From Seonamhaeicola sp. (GTDB taxonomy: Bacteria; Bacteroidota; Bacteroidia; Flavobacteriales; Flavobacteriaceae), in NCBI RefSeq assembly GCF_028281565.1, contig NZ_JANQJQ010000006.1:62001-126000 (forward strand): a stretch of DNA of 64,000 nt, in the 5' to 3' direction. The position numbers and the translations under genes were made by a program. The notes below the pieces were generated by a model, which saw only the letters and a list, made by a program, of their open reading frames with translations, did not search any database and was not told where the DNA came from. This document shows positions 25,470 through 34,655 of this stretch, one piece after another; within the stretch, counting starts at the first letter, position 1; each line of letters starts with the position of its first letter.

Positions 25470-25477
25470 CAAAGATA
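25470..25477 (-). promoter_or_regulatory. -7 promoter element of bacilliredoxin gene
   Basis: Minus strand TATCTTTG, 38 nt before the ATG. Confidence 0.55.
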
Positions 25478-25520
25478 CCAATTGTGTAACAAAATTGTGA
25501 TGCAATCAACTAACTAATAT

Positions 25521-25528
25521 TATATTTG
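25521..25528 (+). promoter_or_regulatory. -7 promoter element of TerB-DnaJ gene
   Basis: TATATTTG. It overlaps the TTG at 25526 that would extend the reading frame, which argues for the ATG at 25553 as the true start. Confidence 0.6.
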
Positions 25529-25552
25529 ACGATAAATAAAATTTATAATTAC

Positions 25553-26323
25553 ATGAGTTTTTCAAAATGGATTGGGGGCGCCTTAGGTTGGTCGTTTGGA
25601 GGGCCAATAGGAGCCATTATAGGTGTGGCTTTAGGGAGTATTGTTGATGCCATGGCCAATGGTAATGGTGATATACTTATAGGTGAAGGAAAAAAGCGCT
25701 CAAAAAGATCAACATACCGGGGAGGGCAACAACGGCCTCAAACACAATCGGGTGATTTTGAAGTGAGTTTACTGGTATTGGCATCCATAGTTATAAAAGC
25801 AGATGGCAAACAAGACCAACGCGAATTGGATTATGTACGTCAGCAGTTTGCCAATATGTATGGGAAAGAGCGTGCAAATCACGCCTTTCAGTTATTTAAA
25901 GGGATTAGCAAACAAAAAGTTTCAAAACGTCAGGTCTGTTTACAAATAAAACAAATGATGGACCACCCGTCCCGTTTACAATTGATCCACTTTTTATTTG
26001 GCATTGCGAAAGCCGATGGGGTGGTAACTCAGGATGAAGAACGTCAAATACAGATCATGGCCGGTTATTTGGGGATCAATGCACGCGATTATGAAAGTAT
26101 TAAGGCGATGTTCTACAGTAGTAGCGATAATGCTTATACGGTATTAGAAATTGAAAAAGGCGCTACAGTTGACGAAATTAAGAAGGCTTATCGTAAGATG
26201 GCGAAAAAATATCATCCTGATAGGGTGATTCACCTGGGGAAAGAGCATCAAAACGGTGCTGAGGAAAAATTCAGGCAAGTGCAGGAAGCTTATGAGCACT
26301 TACAAAAAGAGTTGAGGTTTTAA
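25553..26323 (+). CDS. DjlA-like TerB/DnaJ co-chaperone
   Basis: 256 residues from the ATG at 25553 (a TTG extension to 25526 would begin inside the promoter). N-terminal Gly-rich membrane-associating segment [17 protein letters not shown], a TerB-like helical domain with acidic metal-type residues ([17 protein letters not shown] and [15 protein letters not shown]), and a C-terminal J domain with the HPD tripeptide in KYHPDRV. J domains stimulate the ATPase of DnaK. This is the DjlA arrangement, normally anchored in the inner membrane. The convergent HEAT gene starts directly after the stop. Confidence 0.88.
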   Translation: MSFSKWIGGALGWSFGGPIGAIIGVALGSIVDAMANGNGDILIGEGKKRSKRSTYRGGQQRPQTQSGDFEVSLLVLASIVIKADGKQDQRELDYVRQQFANMYGKERANHAFQLFKGISKQKVSKRQVCLQIKQMMDHPSRLQLIHFLFGIAKADGVVTQDEERQIQIMAGYLGINARDYESIKAMFYSSSDNAYTVLEIEKGATVDEIKKAYRKMAKKYHPDRVIHLGKEHQNGAEEKFRQVQEAYEHLQKELRF

Positions 26324-27088
26324 TTAAATAGGATTATAATTCCCATCAATATAATCAATAACTTCCTGTTGCGTTAACACAGCAAACTTTTTGTAACGTT
26401 CATGTACATCTACAATTTCATCCAGAGCTTTTTCAACAAGTGTTTTATTTTTCCAGGTATTGAGGTGGGCTACCACGGTTTTTAAACAGCCATTTTTATA
26501 AGCAATCTGCCCCAGAACATGAATAAGGGTATCGGTTACACGTTTGGTGTCATCAAATTCCAGTGCTTTTAAAAGCGGTAAGATATCTTGAGGATGTGTG
26601 CGTCCCCGTAATTCAATGCCATGACATATTTCTCGCCTTACTTCTTTATCAGGATGTTTTAAATAGGTTTTTGCCCAGGCCAAAACCGGAACCGGATTCT
26701 TTGCTCCCATTTTTTTAACAGACCCTATCACGGCATTTCTTACGGAATGATGTTTATCAGACAGACCCGTGTCAAAAACATGTTGCACTTTATCAAAATG
26801 AAACCTTCCAATTTCTCCTGCAGCATTCACAGTGGTTTGACGTACTTTGTCCATATCAGACTTTAATAAATGATTTAAAGTTGAAAGTATGGTTGGTTGC
26901 AGTTCCGGAGCAGCATAAAATATTTTGCCAATAGCTGCATACCCTGTTTTTCGTATGTAAGTATCGTCATCAGAGAAATATGCAACGATGTTTTCCGTTT
27001 GGTTGGCACTTAAATCAGCTTTGATAGTGTCCGTGATTTTTTCAACCAAAGCATTACGCGCTTCTTTAGGTAGATCGTAAAACCCCAT
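26324..27088 (-). CDS. HEAT-repeat / DNA-alkylation-repeat-like protein
   Basis: 254 residues built of consecutive helix pairs: TYIRKTGYAAIGKIFYAAP, KVRQTTVNAAGEIGRFHF, HSVRNAVIGSVKKMGA, KEVRREICHGIELRG and RVTDTLIHVLGQIA. This is a HEAT solenoid with basic inner helices; the AlkD group of HEAT-like glycosylases looks similar, but I cannot confirm the catalytic residues. It ends right against the convergent DjlA gene. Confidence 0.75.
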   Translation of the reverse strand: MGFYDLPKEARNALVEKITDTIKADLSANQTENIVAYFSDDDTYIRKTGYAAIGKIFYAAPELQPTILSTLNHLLKSDMDKVRQTTVNAAGEIGRFHFDKVQHVFDTGLSDKHHSVRNAVIGSVKKMGAKNPVPVLAWAKTYLKHPDKEVRREICHGIELRGRTHPQDILPLLKALEFDDTKRVTDTLIHVLGQIAYKNGCLKTVVAHLNTWKNKTLVEKALDEIVDVHERYKKFAVLTQQEVIDYIDGNYNPI

Positions 27089-27124
27089 GATTTTGATTTA
27101 CTATAAATTTAAGCAAATAAAAAA

Positions 27125-27155
27125 AACCAACTAAACAGTCATGAATAGTTGGCTT
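27125..27155 (-). terminator. Terminator of small secreted protein gene
   Basis: AACCAACTA / TAGTTGG stem with 12-nt loop, followed on the minus strand by eight U. Confidence 0.7.
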
Positions 27156-27177
27156 TATTGTTAATGAGGGTACTTTA

Positions 27178-27432
27178 TTATTTAGTAAAGACTTCTCTAC
27201 TGGTATAGATCTTTGTGTCATCACCTTTGTCAAAGATCATTACCAGTTTGTTTTCAGAATTCAAATAAACCGAAGCTAATTCCCAACCGGCTGTTTTAGT
27301 AGACTCTAATAAACACTTACGAACATCAGGATTATTTAAGTTTAATTTTGAATTTTTAATGGTGTCAGCATGTACACCAGCAGAAAATAGTAGCATAACC
27401 GCTACCACTAATAATTGTAGTTTTTTCATCAT
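27178..27432 (-). CDS. Small secreted protein of unknown function
   Basis: 84 residues with signal peptide (LLVVAVMLLFSAGVHA). The mature 60 residues have one Cys and a predicted beta-rich end (GWELASVYLNSENKLVMIFD). No family recognised. It has its own terminator. Confidence 0.65.
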   Translation of the reverse strand: MMKKLQLLVVAVMLLFSAGVHADTIKNSKLNLNNPDVRKCLLESTKTAGWELASVYLNSENKLVMIFDKGDDTKIYTSREVFTK

Positions 27433-27471
27433 AAAAACTGTTTAAAATTTACTACGAAACTATGGTGTAAT

Positions 27472-28494
27472 TCAAAAACCTTTAAAAATAATAGTCGATT
27501 GTTCTTTTTTTACGATTAACTCTACTGTTCTGCCTAAAATCAGGGCTCTGTTATCCTTTTCATGACCTGCCGGCATATTAAATGCTATGGGGAAGCTATA
27601 CTCTGAAAGCGCATCTAAAATAAGCTGCTCGACAGAGGATCCCCATTGGGTGGTGTTACGTCTAAGCCTGGTCATATTACCCACAATGACACCTTTGCAA
27701 TTGTCAAAATACCCGGCACGTTTTAAGCTTTGTAACATACGGTCTATATGATACTTATATTCGCCAATTTCCTCGATGAATAAAATTTTACCTGAAGTGT
27801 CAATATTGGTTTCAGAACCTAACATGGTATGTAAAATGGTTAAATTACCCCCAACTAAAGGTGCAGAAACAATACCGGCTCTGTTATATTCAGAACCTTT
27901 TAAAGTATAGTTTAAGGTGTTGCCAAAAAGTGCAGATTTAAAAGTAGCAATGGTCTCTTTAATGGTCTCGGCGTCATCTTGTAAACTGGTGCCCATCATA
28001 GCATGTAGGCTTTCAAAGCCTAAATTATGAACCTGATTATGAATGGCCGTAATATCACTATAACCTATAATCCATTTAGGGTGTTGTTTAAAATTAGACC
28101 AATCCAGCTTGTCCAATAGTCTTACTGAACCATAACCGCCTCTGGCACACCATATGGCTTTTATTTTGGGATCATCCAAAGCTTTTTGAAAATCTTCACA
28201 ACGCTCTGAATCAGTTCCTGCAAAATGATTATTCTGATTAAACACATGTTTCCCTACTGCACTATGTAATCCCCAGCTTTTCAATAGTGCTTTGGCTTGC
28301 TCGATCTCACGGGTTCTGTGTTTTAAAATCCCTGCCGGTGCTACTATGGCTACCGTGTCGCCTGCTTTTAAGTATGGTGGTTGTTTCAAAGTAATCTCTT
28401 GTTTTTGTAATGCGTTATTTTGTGCTGAAAAAGCATGCTTTCCAAAGAAAAAAAGGCCACAAAACAAGCATAAAATTAGTAGGTATCTCGACAT
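27472..28494 (-). CDS. LD-carboxypeptidase (peptidase family S66), exported
   Basis: 340 residues from the ATG at 28494; an ATG 33 nt upstream would only add MSFTKKMYIYI before a proper signal peptide (SRYLLILCLFCGLFFFGKHAF), so the internal start is preferred. S66 landmarks: WCARGGYGSVRLLDKLDW, nucleophile Ser in GYSDITAIHN, catalytic Glu in EEIGEYKYHIDRML and the late His in PAGHEKDN. The enzyme removes the terminal D-Ala from murein tetrapeptides during cell-wall recycling. Divergent from metG. Confidence 0.87.
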   Translation of the reverse strand: MSRYLLILCLFCGLFFFGKHAFSAQNNALQKQEITLKQPPYLKAGDTVAIVAPAGILKHRTREIEQAKALLKSWGLHSAVGKHVFNQNNHFAGTDSERCEDFQKALDDPKIKAIWCARGGYGSVRLLDKLDWSNFKQHPKWIIGYSDITAIHNQVHNLGFESLHAMMGTSLQDDAETIKETIATFKSALFGNTLNYTLKGSEYNRAGIVSAPLVGGNLTILHTMLGSETNIDTSGKILFIEEIGEYKYHIDRMLQSLKRAGYFDNCKGVIVGNMTRLRRNTTQWGSSVEQLILDALSEYSFPIAFNMPAGHEKDNRALILGRTVELIVKKEQSTIIFKGF

Positions 28495-28571
28495 AATGTA
28501 AATGTACATTTTTTTAGTGAAACTCAATTTTAGAAGTCTTTAAGACGCACTTAAAATTGTAAGTTGAACTA

Positions 28572-28592
28572 ATCCCGCTTTTTTAGCGGGAT
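28572..28592. repeat. Hairpin upstream of metG
   Basis: ATCCCGCT / AGCGGGAT with a 5-nt T loop; dispersed hairpin or terminator-like element in the divergent region. Confidence 0.45.
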
Positions 28593-28668
28593 CTCGTTTA
28601 GTGTTTTATTGTTTCAATCTATTCTTCATTTATTAATCTCCTTTTTGAAAAATAGCCCTCAAATTGTG

Positions 28669-28676
28669 TACTTTTG
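28669..28676 (+). promoter_or_regulatory. Promoter of metG
   Basis: TACTTTTG, with a TTTTTG box (28642-28647) about 21 nt upstream, a good fit to the Bacteroidetes sigma consensus, 27 nt before the ATG. Confidence 0.65.
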
Positions 28677-28702
28677 CCGCTTAGTAAGATATTTGGGAAT
28701 TT

Positions 28703-30802
28703 ATGAGTCAACCAAAACGATATACCGTAACCACTGCTTTACCATATACTAACGGCCCCATTCATATTGGGCATTTAGCTGGGGTTTATGTGCCGGCAGA
28801 TATTTATGTACGCTATTTACGCCTGACCGGGAATGATGTGGCCTTTATTGGAGGAAGTGATGAACACGGCGTGCCAATTACCATTAAAGCGAAGAATGAA
28901 GGGGTGTCACCACAGGATATTGTAGATAAATATCATGCCATTATCAAACAATCGTTTGAGGAGTTTGGAATCACTTATGATAATTATTCGCGTACTTCAG
29001 CGCCTATTCACCATAAAACAGCGTCTGATTTCTTTAAAACCCTGTATGACAAAGGTGAATTCATTGAAGAAACCACCGAGCAATTATACGATGAAAAAGC
29101 CAAGCAGTTTTTAGCGGATAGGTTCGTCATTGGGACTTGTCCTAAATGTGGTTATGAGGAGAGTTATGGAGACCAGTGTGAAAACTGCGGAACCAGCCAT
29201 AATGCAACCGATTTGATAAATCCGAAGTCTGCCATTACCGGAAATGCGCCTACATTAAAACAAACAAAGCACTGGTTTTTACCGTTGGATAAACACGAGG
29301 ATTTTTTAAAAGAATGGATCTTAAAAGGCCATAAAAAAGACTGGAAGCCCAATGTGTACGGACAGGTTAAATCCTGGATAGATGATGGTTTGCGTCCACG
29401 TGCCGTAACCCGAGATTTGGATTGGGGCATTCCGGTACCTGTAGAAGGTGGTGAGGGCAAAGTATTGTACGTTTGGTTTGATGCCCCTATCGGGTATATT
29501 TCATCCACCATTGAATGGGCAGAACGCGAAGGGATAGATTGGGAACCCTATTGGAAAGATGAAGACACTAAACTGGTTCATTTTATCGGGAAAGATAACA
29601 TTGTATTTCACTGTATTATTTTCCCGTCCATGTTAAAGGCTGAAGGAAGTTATATTTTACCGGAAAATGTGCCGGCTAATGAGTTTTTAAATTTAGAAGG
29701 CAACAAGCTTTCCACCTCTAAAAATTGGGCCGTTTGGTTGCCGGAGTATTTAAAGGATTTTCCGGGTCAGCAGGATGTGTTACGTTATGCGTTAAATGCC
29801 AATGCGCCGGAGACCAAGGATAACGATTTTACCTGGAAGGATTTTCAGGCCAGGAATAATAATGAGTTGGTAGCGATCTTCGGGAACTTCATAAACCGTG
29901 TGGTAGTGTTAACCAATAAATACTATAATGGTGTTGTTCCTGAAGCAAGTGAATTTACCAAAGTTGATGAGGACACTTTAGCGGCAGTAAAAGCCTATCC
30001 TAATGTGATTGCCAGTTCTATTGAGCGGTATCGTTTTAGGGAAGCTGGACAGGAATTAATGAATTTAGCACGTTTAGGAAACAAATATCTGGCTGATGAA
30101 GAGCCCTGGAAAATGATCAAGGTTGACGAAGCCAGAACGCAAACCATTATGTATGTGGCGCTTCAAATTGCAAGTGCTTTAGCAATGCTATGTGAACCCT
30201 TTTTACCATTTACCGCAGAAAAGCTTAAAAAGATTCTTCGTTTTACTCAGAATGACAAAAAAGATTCCGAATGTCATGCTGAGCTTGTCGAAGCATCTCA
30301 ATGGAACGACATCCCAACAAAGGACGTTTTGTTACCATCAGGACATCAAATTGGTAAAGCAGAATTACTGTTCTCTAAAATTGAAGATGCCACCATTCAG
30401 GCACAACTAGATAAGCTGGAAGCCAGCAGAAAAACCAACGAAAAAGCTAATAAAACTGTGGAGCCTCAAAAAGATACTATTACATTTGAAGATTTTACCA
30501 AATTAGACATGCGTGTAGGTACTATTTTGGAGGCTGAAAAAATGCCAAAAACTAAAAAACTTTTAAAGTTAAAAGTTGATACGGGTATTAATACCAGAAC
30601 GATTGTTTCGGGAATAGCTGAGAGTTTTACTGCAGAAGAAGTTATTGGCAAACGTGTAACGGTTTTGGTGAATTTAGCTCCAAGAGCCTTACGAGGTGTT
30701 GAAAGCCAGGGCATGATCTTAATGACTGAAACTGCCGAGGGGAAATTGGTGTTTGTAAATCCTGATGATGCTTCTGTTGGCAATGGATTGCAAATAAGTT
30801 AA
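28703..30802 (+). CDS. metG: Methionyl-tRNA synthetase with C-terminal tRNA-binding domain and repeat-derived insertion
   Basis: 699 residues. Class I signature [10 protein letters not shown] near the N-terminus, zinc knuckle [18 protein letters not shown] around 148-165, and the KMSKS equivalent NKLSTSKNW. The last 110 residues ([19 protein letters not shown] onward) are the OB-fold tRNA-binding domain found fused to MetRS in many bacteria. Charges tRNA-Met in the cytoplasm. Between the catalytic body and this domain, residues about 510-533 ([20 protein letters not shown]) are encoded by a pair of palindromic repeats in inverted orientation (30231-30300), inserted in frame. Confidence 0.95.
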   Translation: MSQPKRYTVTTALPYTNGPIHIGHLAGVYVPADIYVRYLRLTGNDVAFIGGSDEHGVPITIKAKNEGVSPQDIVDKYHAIIKQSFEEFGITYDNYSRTSAPIHHKTASDFFKTLYDKGEFIEETTEQLYDEKAKQFLADRFVIGTCPKCGYEESYGDQCENCGTSHNATDLINPKSAITGNAPTLKQTKHWFLPLDKHEDFLKEWILKGHKKDWKPNVYGQVKSWIDDGLRPRAVTRDLDWGIPVPVEGGEGKVLYVWFDAPIGYISSTIEWAEREGIDWEPYWKDEDTKLVHFIGKDNIVFHCIIFPSMLKAEGSYILPENVPANEFLNLEGNKLSTSKNWAVWLPEYLKDFPGQQDVLRYALNANAPETKDNDFTWKDFQARNNNELVAIFGNFINRVVVLTNKYYNGVVPEASEFTKVDEDTLAAVKAYPNVIASSIERYRFREAGQELMNLARLGNKYLADEEPWKMIKVDEARTQTIMYVALQIASALAMLCEPFLPFTAEKLKKILRFTQNDKKDSECHAELVEASQWNDIPTKDVLLPSGHQIGKAELLFSKIEDATIQAQLDKLEASRKTNEKANKTVEPQKDTITFEDFTKLDMRVGTILEAEKMPKTKKLLKLKVDTGINTRTIVSGIAESFTAEEVIGKRVTVLVNLAPRALRGVESQGMILMTETAEGKLVFVNPDDASVGNGLQIS
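30231..30300. repeat. Inverted pair of palindromic repeats inside metG
   Basis: Left half 30231-30259 (AGATTCTTCG...CAGAATGACA) is a reverse copy of the GIY-YIG-associated type; right half 30271-30300 (GTCATGCTGAGCTTGTCGAAGCATCTCA) is a forward copy of the type at 1586. The heads face each other, about 11 nt apart. The reading frame is kept through the element. Confidence 0.75.
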
Positions 30803-30803
30803 G

Positions 30804-31169
30804 ATGTATCATAAGAATATCATCAGGCAAATTATCGATATTCAGGCACAAGCAGAAAGGTTGATTAGAACGGAAGCTTCAATGGCTGAGATTGAGCAAT
30901 TTGCTCAGTATAATGATGAAATTAAATCGTTCCTAATTAACAATATAGATGATGATTTTGTTCTCAAATATGTAAAAGAAATACCAAATTTAAACATTGA
31001 GGAAATAGAGACCAGAACAGGTCTTATTACAGTATTGTTAAGTTTATTTGTAGGAGGAATTGCTATATATAATGAAAGACGGAAGTCTCAAAAGGCTCTA
31101 AATACCATAAGAGATATTAAGGGTAAATATGCTTCTGCAGAGTTTATGCTCAAGAATTATTTTTCTTAA
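30804..31169 (+). CDS. Hypothetical protein with one membrane helix
   Basis: 121 residues starting 1 bp after the metG stop, so surely co-transcribed. Amphipathic helices with many charged residues form the first 75 residues, then one hydrophobic segment GLITVLLSLFVGGIAIYN and a basic tail (ERRKSQK). Probably a membrane-anchored helical protein; I recognise no family. Confidence 0.6.
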   Translation: MYHKNIIRQIIDIQAQAERLIRTEASMAEIEQFAQYNDEIKSFLINNIDDDFVLKYVKEIPNLNIEEIETRTGLITVLLSLFVGGIAIYNERRKSQKALNTIRDIKGKYASAEFMLKNYFS

Positions 31170-31176
31170 TAGTTTC

Positions 31177-31512
31177 TTATTTCACAATCAACTTTTTAGT
31201 TTCAACCTTATTATACTCGTCTATTGCCTGTACCAGGTAGATGCCACTTTTTAGGTGAGATACATCTATTTTAACAATACTCCTGTTAAAACGGTATAAG
31301 GCCGCTCGTTTTCCTAAAATATCAATGAATTCAATAGTTTTGATCTTATGAGTGCCTAAAATAAACAGTTCGCTTTCTACGGGGTTGGGGTGACACTTAA
31401 ATACAGTATTGCTGCGTTCATTAATTAAGGGGTTTATGGTGTCACTTTTTTGTTGTGAAAATGATAAATGGCAGGTAAAAAGGAGTAAAAGGAAATAATA
31501 AGATAGTTTCAT
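31177..31512 (-). CDS. Secreted protein consisting almost only of a T9SS type A sorting domain
   Basis: 111 residues: signal peptide (YYFLLLLFTCHLSFSQ), about 20 residues of linker, then a complete type IX secretion sorting domain (FKCHPNPVESELFILGT, IEFIDILGKRA, LKSGIYLVQAIDEYNKVETKKLIVK). Such domains normally sit at the C-terminus of large exported enzymes and adhesins; here there is no cargo domain. It may be a truncated gene, or a small surface protein. Confidence 0.75.
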   Translation of the reverse strand: MKLSYYFLLLLFTCHLSFSQQKSDTINPLINERSNTVFKCHPNPVESELFILGTHKIKTIEFIDILGKRAALYRFNRSIVKIDVSHLKSGIYLVQAIDEYNKVETKKLIVK

Positions 31513-31658
31513 AGCGGCAAAATTTAAATGTAGCAGGTTATATATTAACGGGTTACAGTGTTTTTCAGTATATCTTAATGATTGCTTTCAATTTTCATAC
31601 AGGTTTTAAAGCGAATTATTTTTAAAGAATTACTTAACTTTACTAAAAACAAGAAACC

Positions 31659-32180
31659 ATGTTATCAAAGACCATAGAAAACGCATTAAACGATCAAATA
31701 AGAATAGAAGCAGAATCCTCTCAAATTTATTTGGCCATGGCCTGTTGGGCCGAAGTTAAAGGGCTGGAAGGCATTGCCAATTTTATGTATGCGCAATCTG
31801 ATGAAGAACGGGATCACATGCTTAAACTGGTAAAGTTTGTGAATGAACGCGGCGGGCATGCGCACATTTCAGAATTGAAAGCACCGGATGTCACCTTTGA
31901 ATCATTTAAGGACATGTTTGAATTGCTTTATAAACATGAGGTTTTCGTGTCCGGAAGCATTAATGAGTTGGTACATATTACACTTCAGGAAAAAGACTAT
32001 GCCACCCATAACTTTTTACAATGGTATGTATCGGAGCAAATAGAAGAAGAAGCCATGGCGCGTACTATCCTTGATAAAATAAACCTTATAGGCGATGATA
32101 AAGGCGGCTTATATTTGTTTGACAGGGATATAGAAAACCTGACTGTAAGTACTGCTGCACAGGATACCGGTGGTGAATAA
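31659..32180 (+). CDS. Bacterial ferritin (iron-storage)
   Basis: 173 residues. Four-helix ferritin: IEAESSQIYLAMACWAEVKG carries the first metal Glu, QSDEERDHMLKLVKFVNERGG the EExxH, and SEQIEEEAMARTILDKINLIG the second half. Full di-iron site, so it probably oxidises and stores Fe(II) in the cytoplasm as a 24-mer. The next small Cys-rich gene follows 56 bp later on the same strand. Confidence 0.93.
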   Translation: MLSKTIENALNDQIRIEAESSQIYLAMACWAEVKGLEGIANFMYAQSDEERDHMLKLVKFVNERGGHAHISELKAPDVTFESFKDMFELLYKHEVFVSGSINELVHITLQEKDYATHNFLQWYVSEQIEEEAMARTILDKINLIGDDKGGLYLFDRDIENLTVSTAAQDTGGE

Positions 32181-32231
32181 GTTGGTGATAACTTTAACAC
32201 TTAATCTTATTTAGATTAATTAAAAATAACC

Positions 32232-32239
32232 TATATTTG
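32232..32239 (+). promoter_or_regulatory. Possible -7 element overlapping the start of the Cys/Lys-rich gene
   Basis: TATATTTG, a perfect match, but it contains the TTG (32237) used as start codon of the following reading frame, so either the element is not a promoter or translation starts further in. Confidence 0.35.
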
Positions 32240-32428
32240 TCCGAATTAAAAATCTTCGTTCAAGGTTTGGGCAAAAAAGAAAAGAAAAAAGCAGTTAAAA
32301 AATTAAAAAGCTTAGGTATTATTACTACCGATAAGGTTAAAAACAGCTGCTGTAAAAAATTCAAAAAAGGCGAAAAAAAACGCTGCAAAAAATGCCCTTG
32401 CTATGACCTGCTTAAAAAAGTAGCATAA
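32237..32428 (+). CDS. Small Cys- and Lys-rich protein
   Basis: 63 residues from a TTG start. Very basic (about one third Lys) with Cys residues SCCKKF, RCKKCPCYDLL near the C-terminus that could bind a metal. Similar small proteins occur in flavobacteria, as far as I know without assigned function. It sits between ferritin and tex, all on the plus strand, and a metal link with ferritin is speculative. Start uncertain because TTG lies inside a promoter-like sequence. Confidence 0.55.
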   Translation: MSELKIFVQGLGKKEKKKAVKKLKSLGIITTDKVKNSCCKKFKKGEKKRCKKCPCYDLLKKVA

Positions 32429-32494
32429 TTTTGTTTTAATAGTTTCCAAAACAAGATTCTTTTCTAAATTGCGTTTGTTTCAATCCTTAAACAA

Positions 32495-34618
32495 ATGCAA
32501 ATTCTCAATTATATACTTGGCCACATTGAATTACCCCGGGAATCGGTAAAAAACACCTTGGAATTACTTAATGAAGGTGGTACCATTCCGTTTATTTCAC
32601 GCTACCGAAAGGAACGAACCGGTAATCTGGATGAGGTTCAGATTGGAGAAATAGTCGGGCTTAATGAACAATTTGAAATCTTAGAAAAGCGAAAGAAAGC
32701 CATTATAAAAGCATTACAGGAACAAGATGTGCTTTCCCCGGAGTTACGGCAAAAAGTTGAAACAGCGCAGAGTTTAACCGGTTTAGAGGATTTATACCTG
32801 CCGTTTAAGAAAAGCAGAAAAACCAAAGCTGAAAAAGCGCGACAACATGGATTGGAACCATTGGCAAAAATTATTATGAGCCAAAATGCCCATGACCTGG
32901 AGTCTGTTGCTTACAGATATGTAAAAGGTGATGTGTCATCGGTTGATGAAGCTTTGGAAGGTGCACGCCACATTATGGCAGAATGGATTAATGAACGTAC
33001 CGATATTAGGAATCAAATTCGTTATCAATTAGAACGTTTTGCCATGATTTCAACTAAAGTTGTTAAGGTAAAGGAGCATACGGAGGAAGCCCAAAAGTTT
33101 AAGGACTACTTTGATTGGGAGGAATCTTTAAGCAGAATTCCGTCGCACCGTTTGTTGGCCATTTTAAGAGCGGAAAAAGAAGGCTTCGTTAAATTGAAGA
33201 TTGCAATTGATAATGATAGAGCTTTAGATAAGATGGCGCAGAGAATCATTAGGTCTGATAATGACTGTGCCGAACAAATTGAGATAGCCATTAAAGACGC
33301 ATTCAAAAGGTTATTACTACCGTCTTTAAGTAATGAAGCACTTCAGATAGCAAAGGAAAAAGCAAATGATGCGGCCATTTTGGTTTTTGCAAAGAATCTG
33401 AAACAACTCCTTTTGGGGTCTCCCTTAGGTGAAAAACGTGTTTTGGCCATTGACCCGGGATTCAGAACCGGTTGTAAAGTAGTTTGTTTAGATGCTCAAG
33501 GACAATTACTGTACAACGAAACTATTTATCCGCATCCACCTAAAAATGATGGTACAGGTGCCATGAAGAAGATAAATTCATTAGCAGACGCCTATAAAAT
33601 TGAAGCTATTGCTATTGGAAACGGAACTGCCTCACGGGAAACAGAAGCCTTGATTAGAAAGGTTCGATTTAAAAACGATATACAGGTCTTTGTGGTAAGT
33701 GAAGCCGGCGCCAGTATTTATTCAGCTTCAAAAATTGCAAGAGAAGAATTTCCTAATTATGATGTGACAGTTCGCGGTGCTGTTTCTATAGGACGTCGTT
33801 TGCAAGATCCTTTAGCGGAATTGGTGAAAATTGACGCAAAAAGCATTGGTGTTGGTCAATATCAACATGATGTAGACCAAACGAAGCTTCAGAAATCGCT
33901 GGAAACGGTGGTTGAAAATTGTGTGAATGCTGTTGGTGTTAATATCAATACGGCAAGTAAACCATTATTGAGTTATGTTTCGGGAATTGGTCCGAAATTA
34001 GCAGAAAATATTTTTAACTATCGCACTGAAAATGGGCCTTTTACTTCAAGGAAAGTCATTGCAAAAGTACCTCGTTTAGGCAGTAAAGCCTTTGAACAGG
34101 GGGCTGCTTTTTTAAGAATAAAGGACGCCGAAAATCCTTTAGATGATTCCGCCGTACACCCCGAAAGTTATGCTATTGTTACTAAAATGGCTAAGGATAG
34201 CGGTAAATCGGTTCACGCTCTTATAGGCAACCCAGAAGCACTTAAAAATATTGACCTGAAAAAATATTGTACCGATACCATTGGGTTACCAACTCTTGGG
34301 GATATAATTAAAGAGTTAGAAAAGCCCGGGCTGGACATTAGGGAACAAGCTAAGGTGTTTACTTTTAATCAAAATATCAAAACCATCAACGATTTGAGGG
34401 AAGGTCAATTACTACCGGGAATTGTAAACAACATAACTAATTTTGGCTGCTTTGTAGATATTGGTATAAAGGAAAGCGGGCTGATTCATGTTTCTAACCT
34501 GTCTGATAGTTTTGTAAAAGATGTGGGTGAACATGTGCATTTACATCAGCAAATCATTGTAAAAGTGTTGGGCGTTGATATCCCACGAAAACGTATTCAG
34601 CTAAAGCTTCATAAATAA
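32495..34618 (+). CDS. tex: Tex-family RNA-binding transcription factor
   Basis: 707 residues, the full Tex length. N-terminal Tex helical domain (FISRYRKERTGNLDEVQIGE), YqgF RNase-like domain (VLAIDPGFRTGCKVV), helix-hairpin-helix (YVSGIGPKLAENIFNYR) and C-terminal S1 RNA-binding domain (LPGIVNNITNFGCFVDIG). A conserved bacterial relative of Spt6. It is a single plus-strand gene before the AraC regulator. Confidence 0.95.
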   Translation: MQILNYILGHIELPRESVKNTLELLNEGGTIPFISRYRKERTGNLDEVQIGEIVGLNEQFEILEKRKKAIIKALQEQDVLSPELRQKVETAQSLTGLEDLYLPFKKSRKTKAEKARQHGLEPLAKIIMSQNAHDLESVAYRYVKGDVSSVDEALEGARHIMAEWINERTDIRNQIRYQLERFAMISTKVVKVKEHTEEAQKFKDYFDWEESLSRIPSHRLLAILRAEKEGFVKLKIAIDNDRALDKMAQRIIRSDNDCAEQIEIAIKDAFKRLLLPSLSNEALQIAKEKANDAAILVFAKNLKQLLLGSPLGEKRVLAIDPGFRTGCKVVCLDAQGQLLYNETIYPHPPKNDGTGAMKKINSLADAYKIEAIAIGNGTASRETEALIRKVRFKNDIQVFVVSEAGASIYSASKIAREEFPNYDVTVRGAVSIGRRLQDPLAELVKIDAKSIGVGQYQHDVDQTKLQKSLETVVENCVNAVGVNINTASKPLLSYVSGIGPKLAENIFNYRTENGPFTSRKVIAKVPRLGSKAFEQGAAFLRIKDAENPLDDSAVHPESYAIVTKMAKDSGKSVHALIGNPEALKNIDLKKYCTDTIGLPTLGDIIKELEKPGLDIREQAKVFTFNQNIKTINDLREGQLLPGIVNNITNFGCFVDIGIKESGLIHVSNLSDSFVKDVGEHVHLHQQIIVKVLGVDIPRKRIQLKLHK

Positions 34619-34655
34619 ATTGTAATGTTGGAATGTCTTTGCAGACATAGTAATA

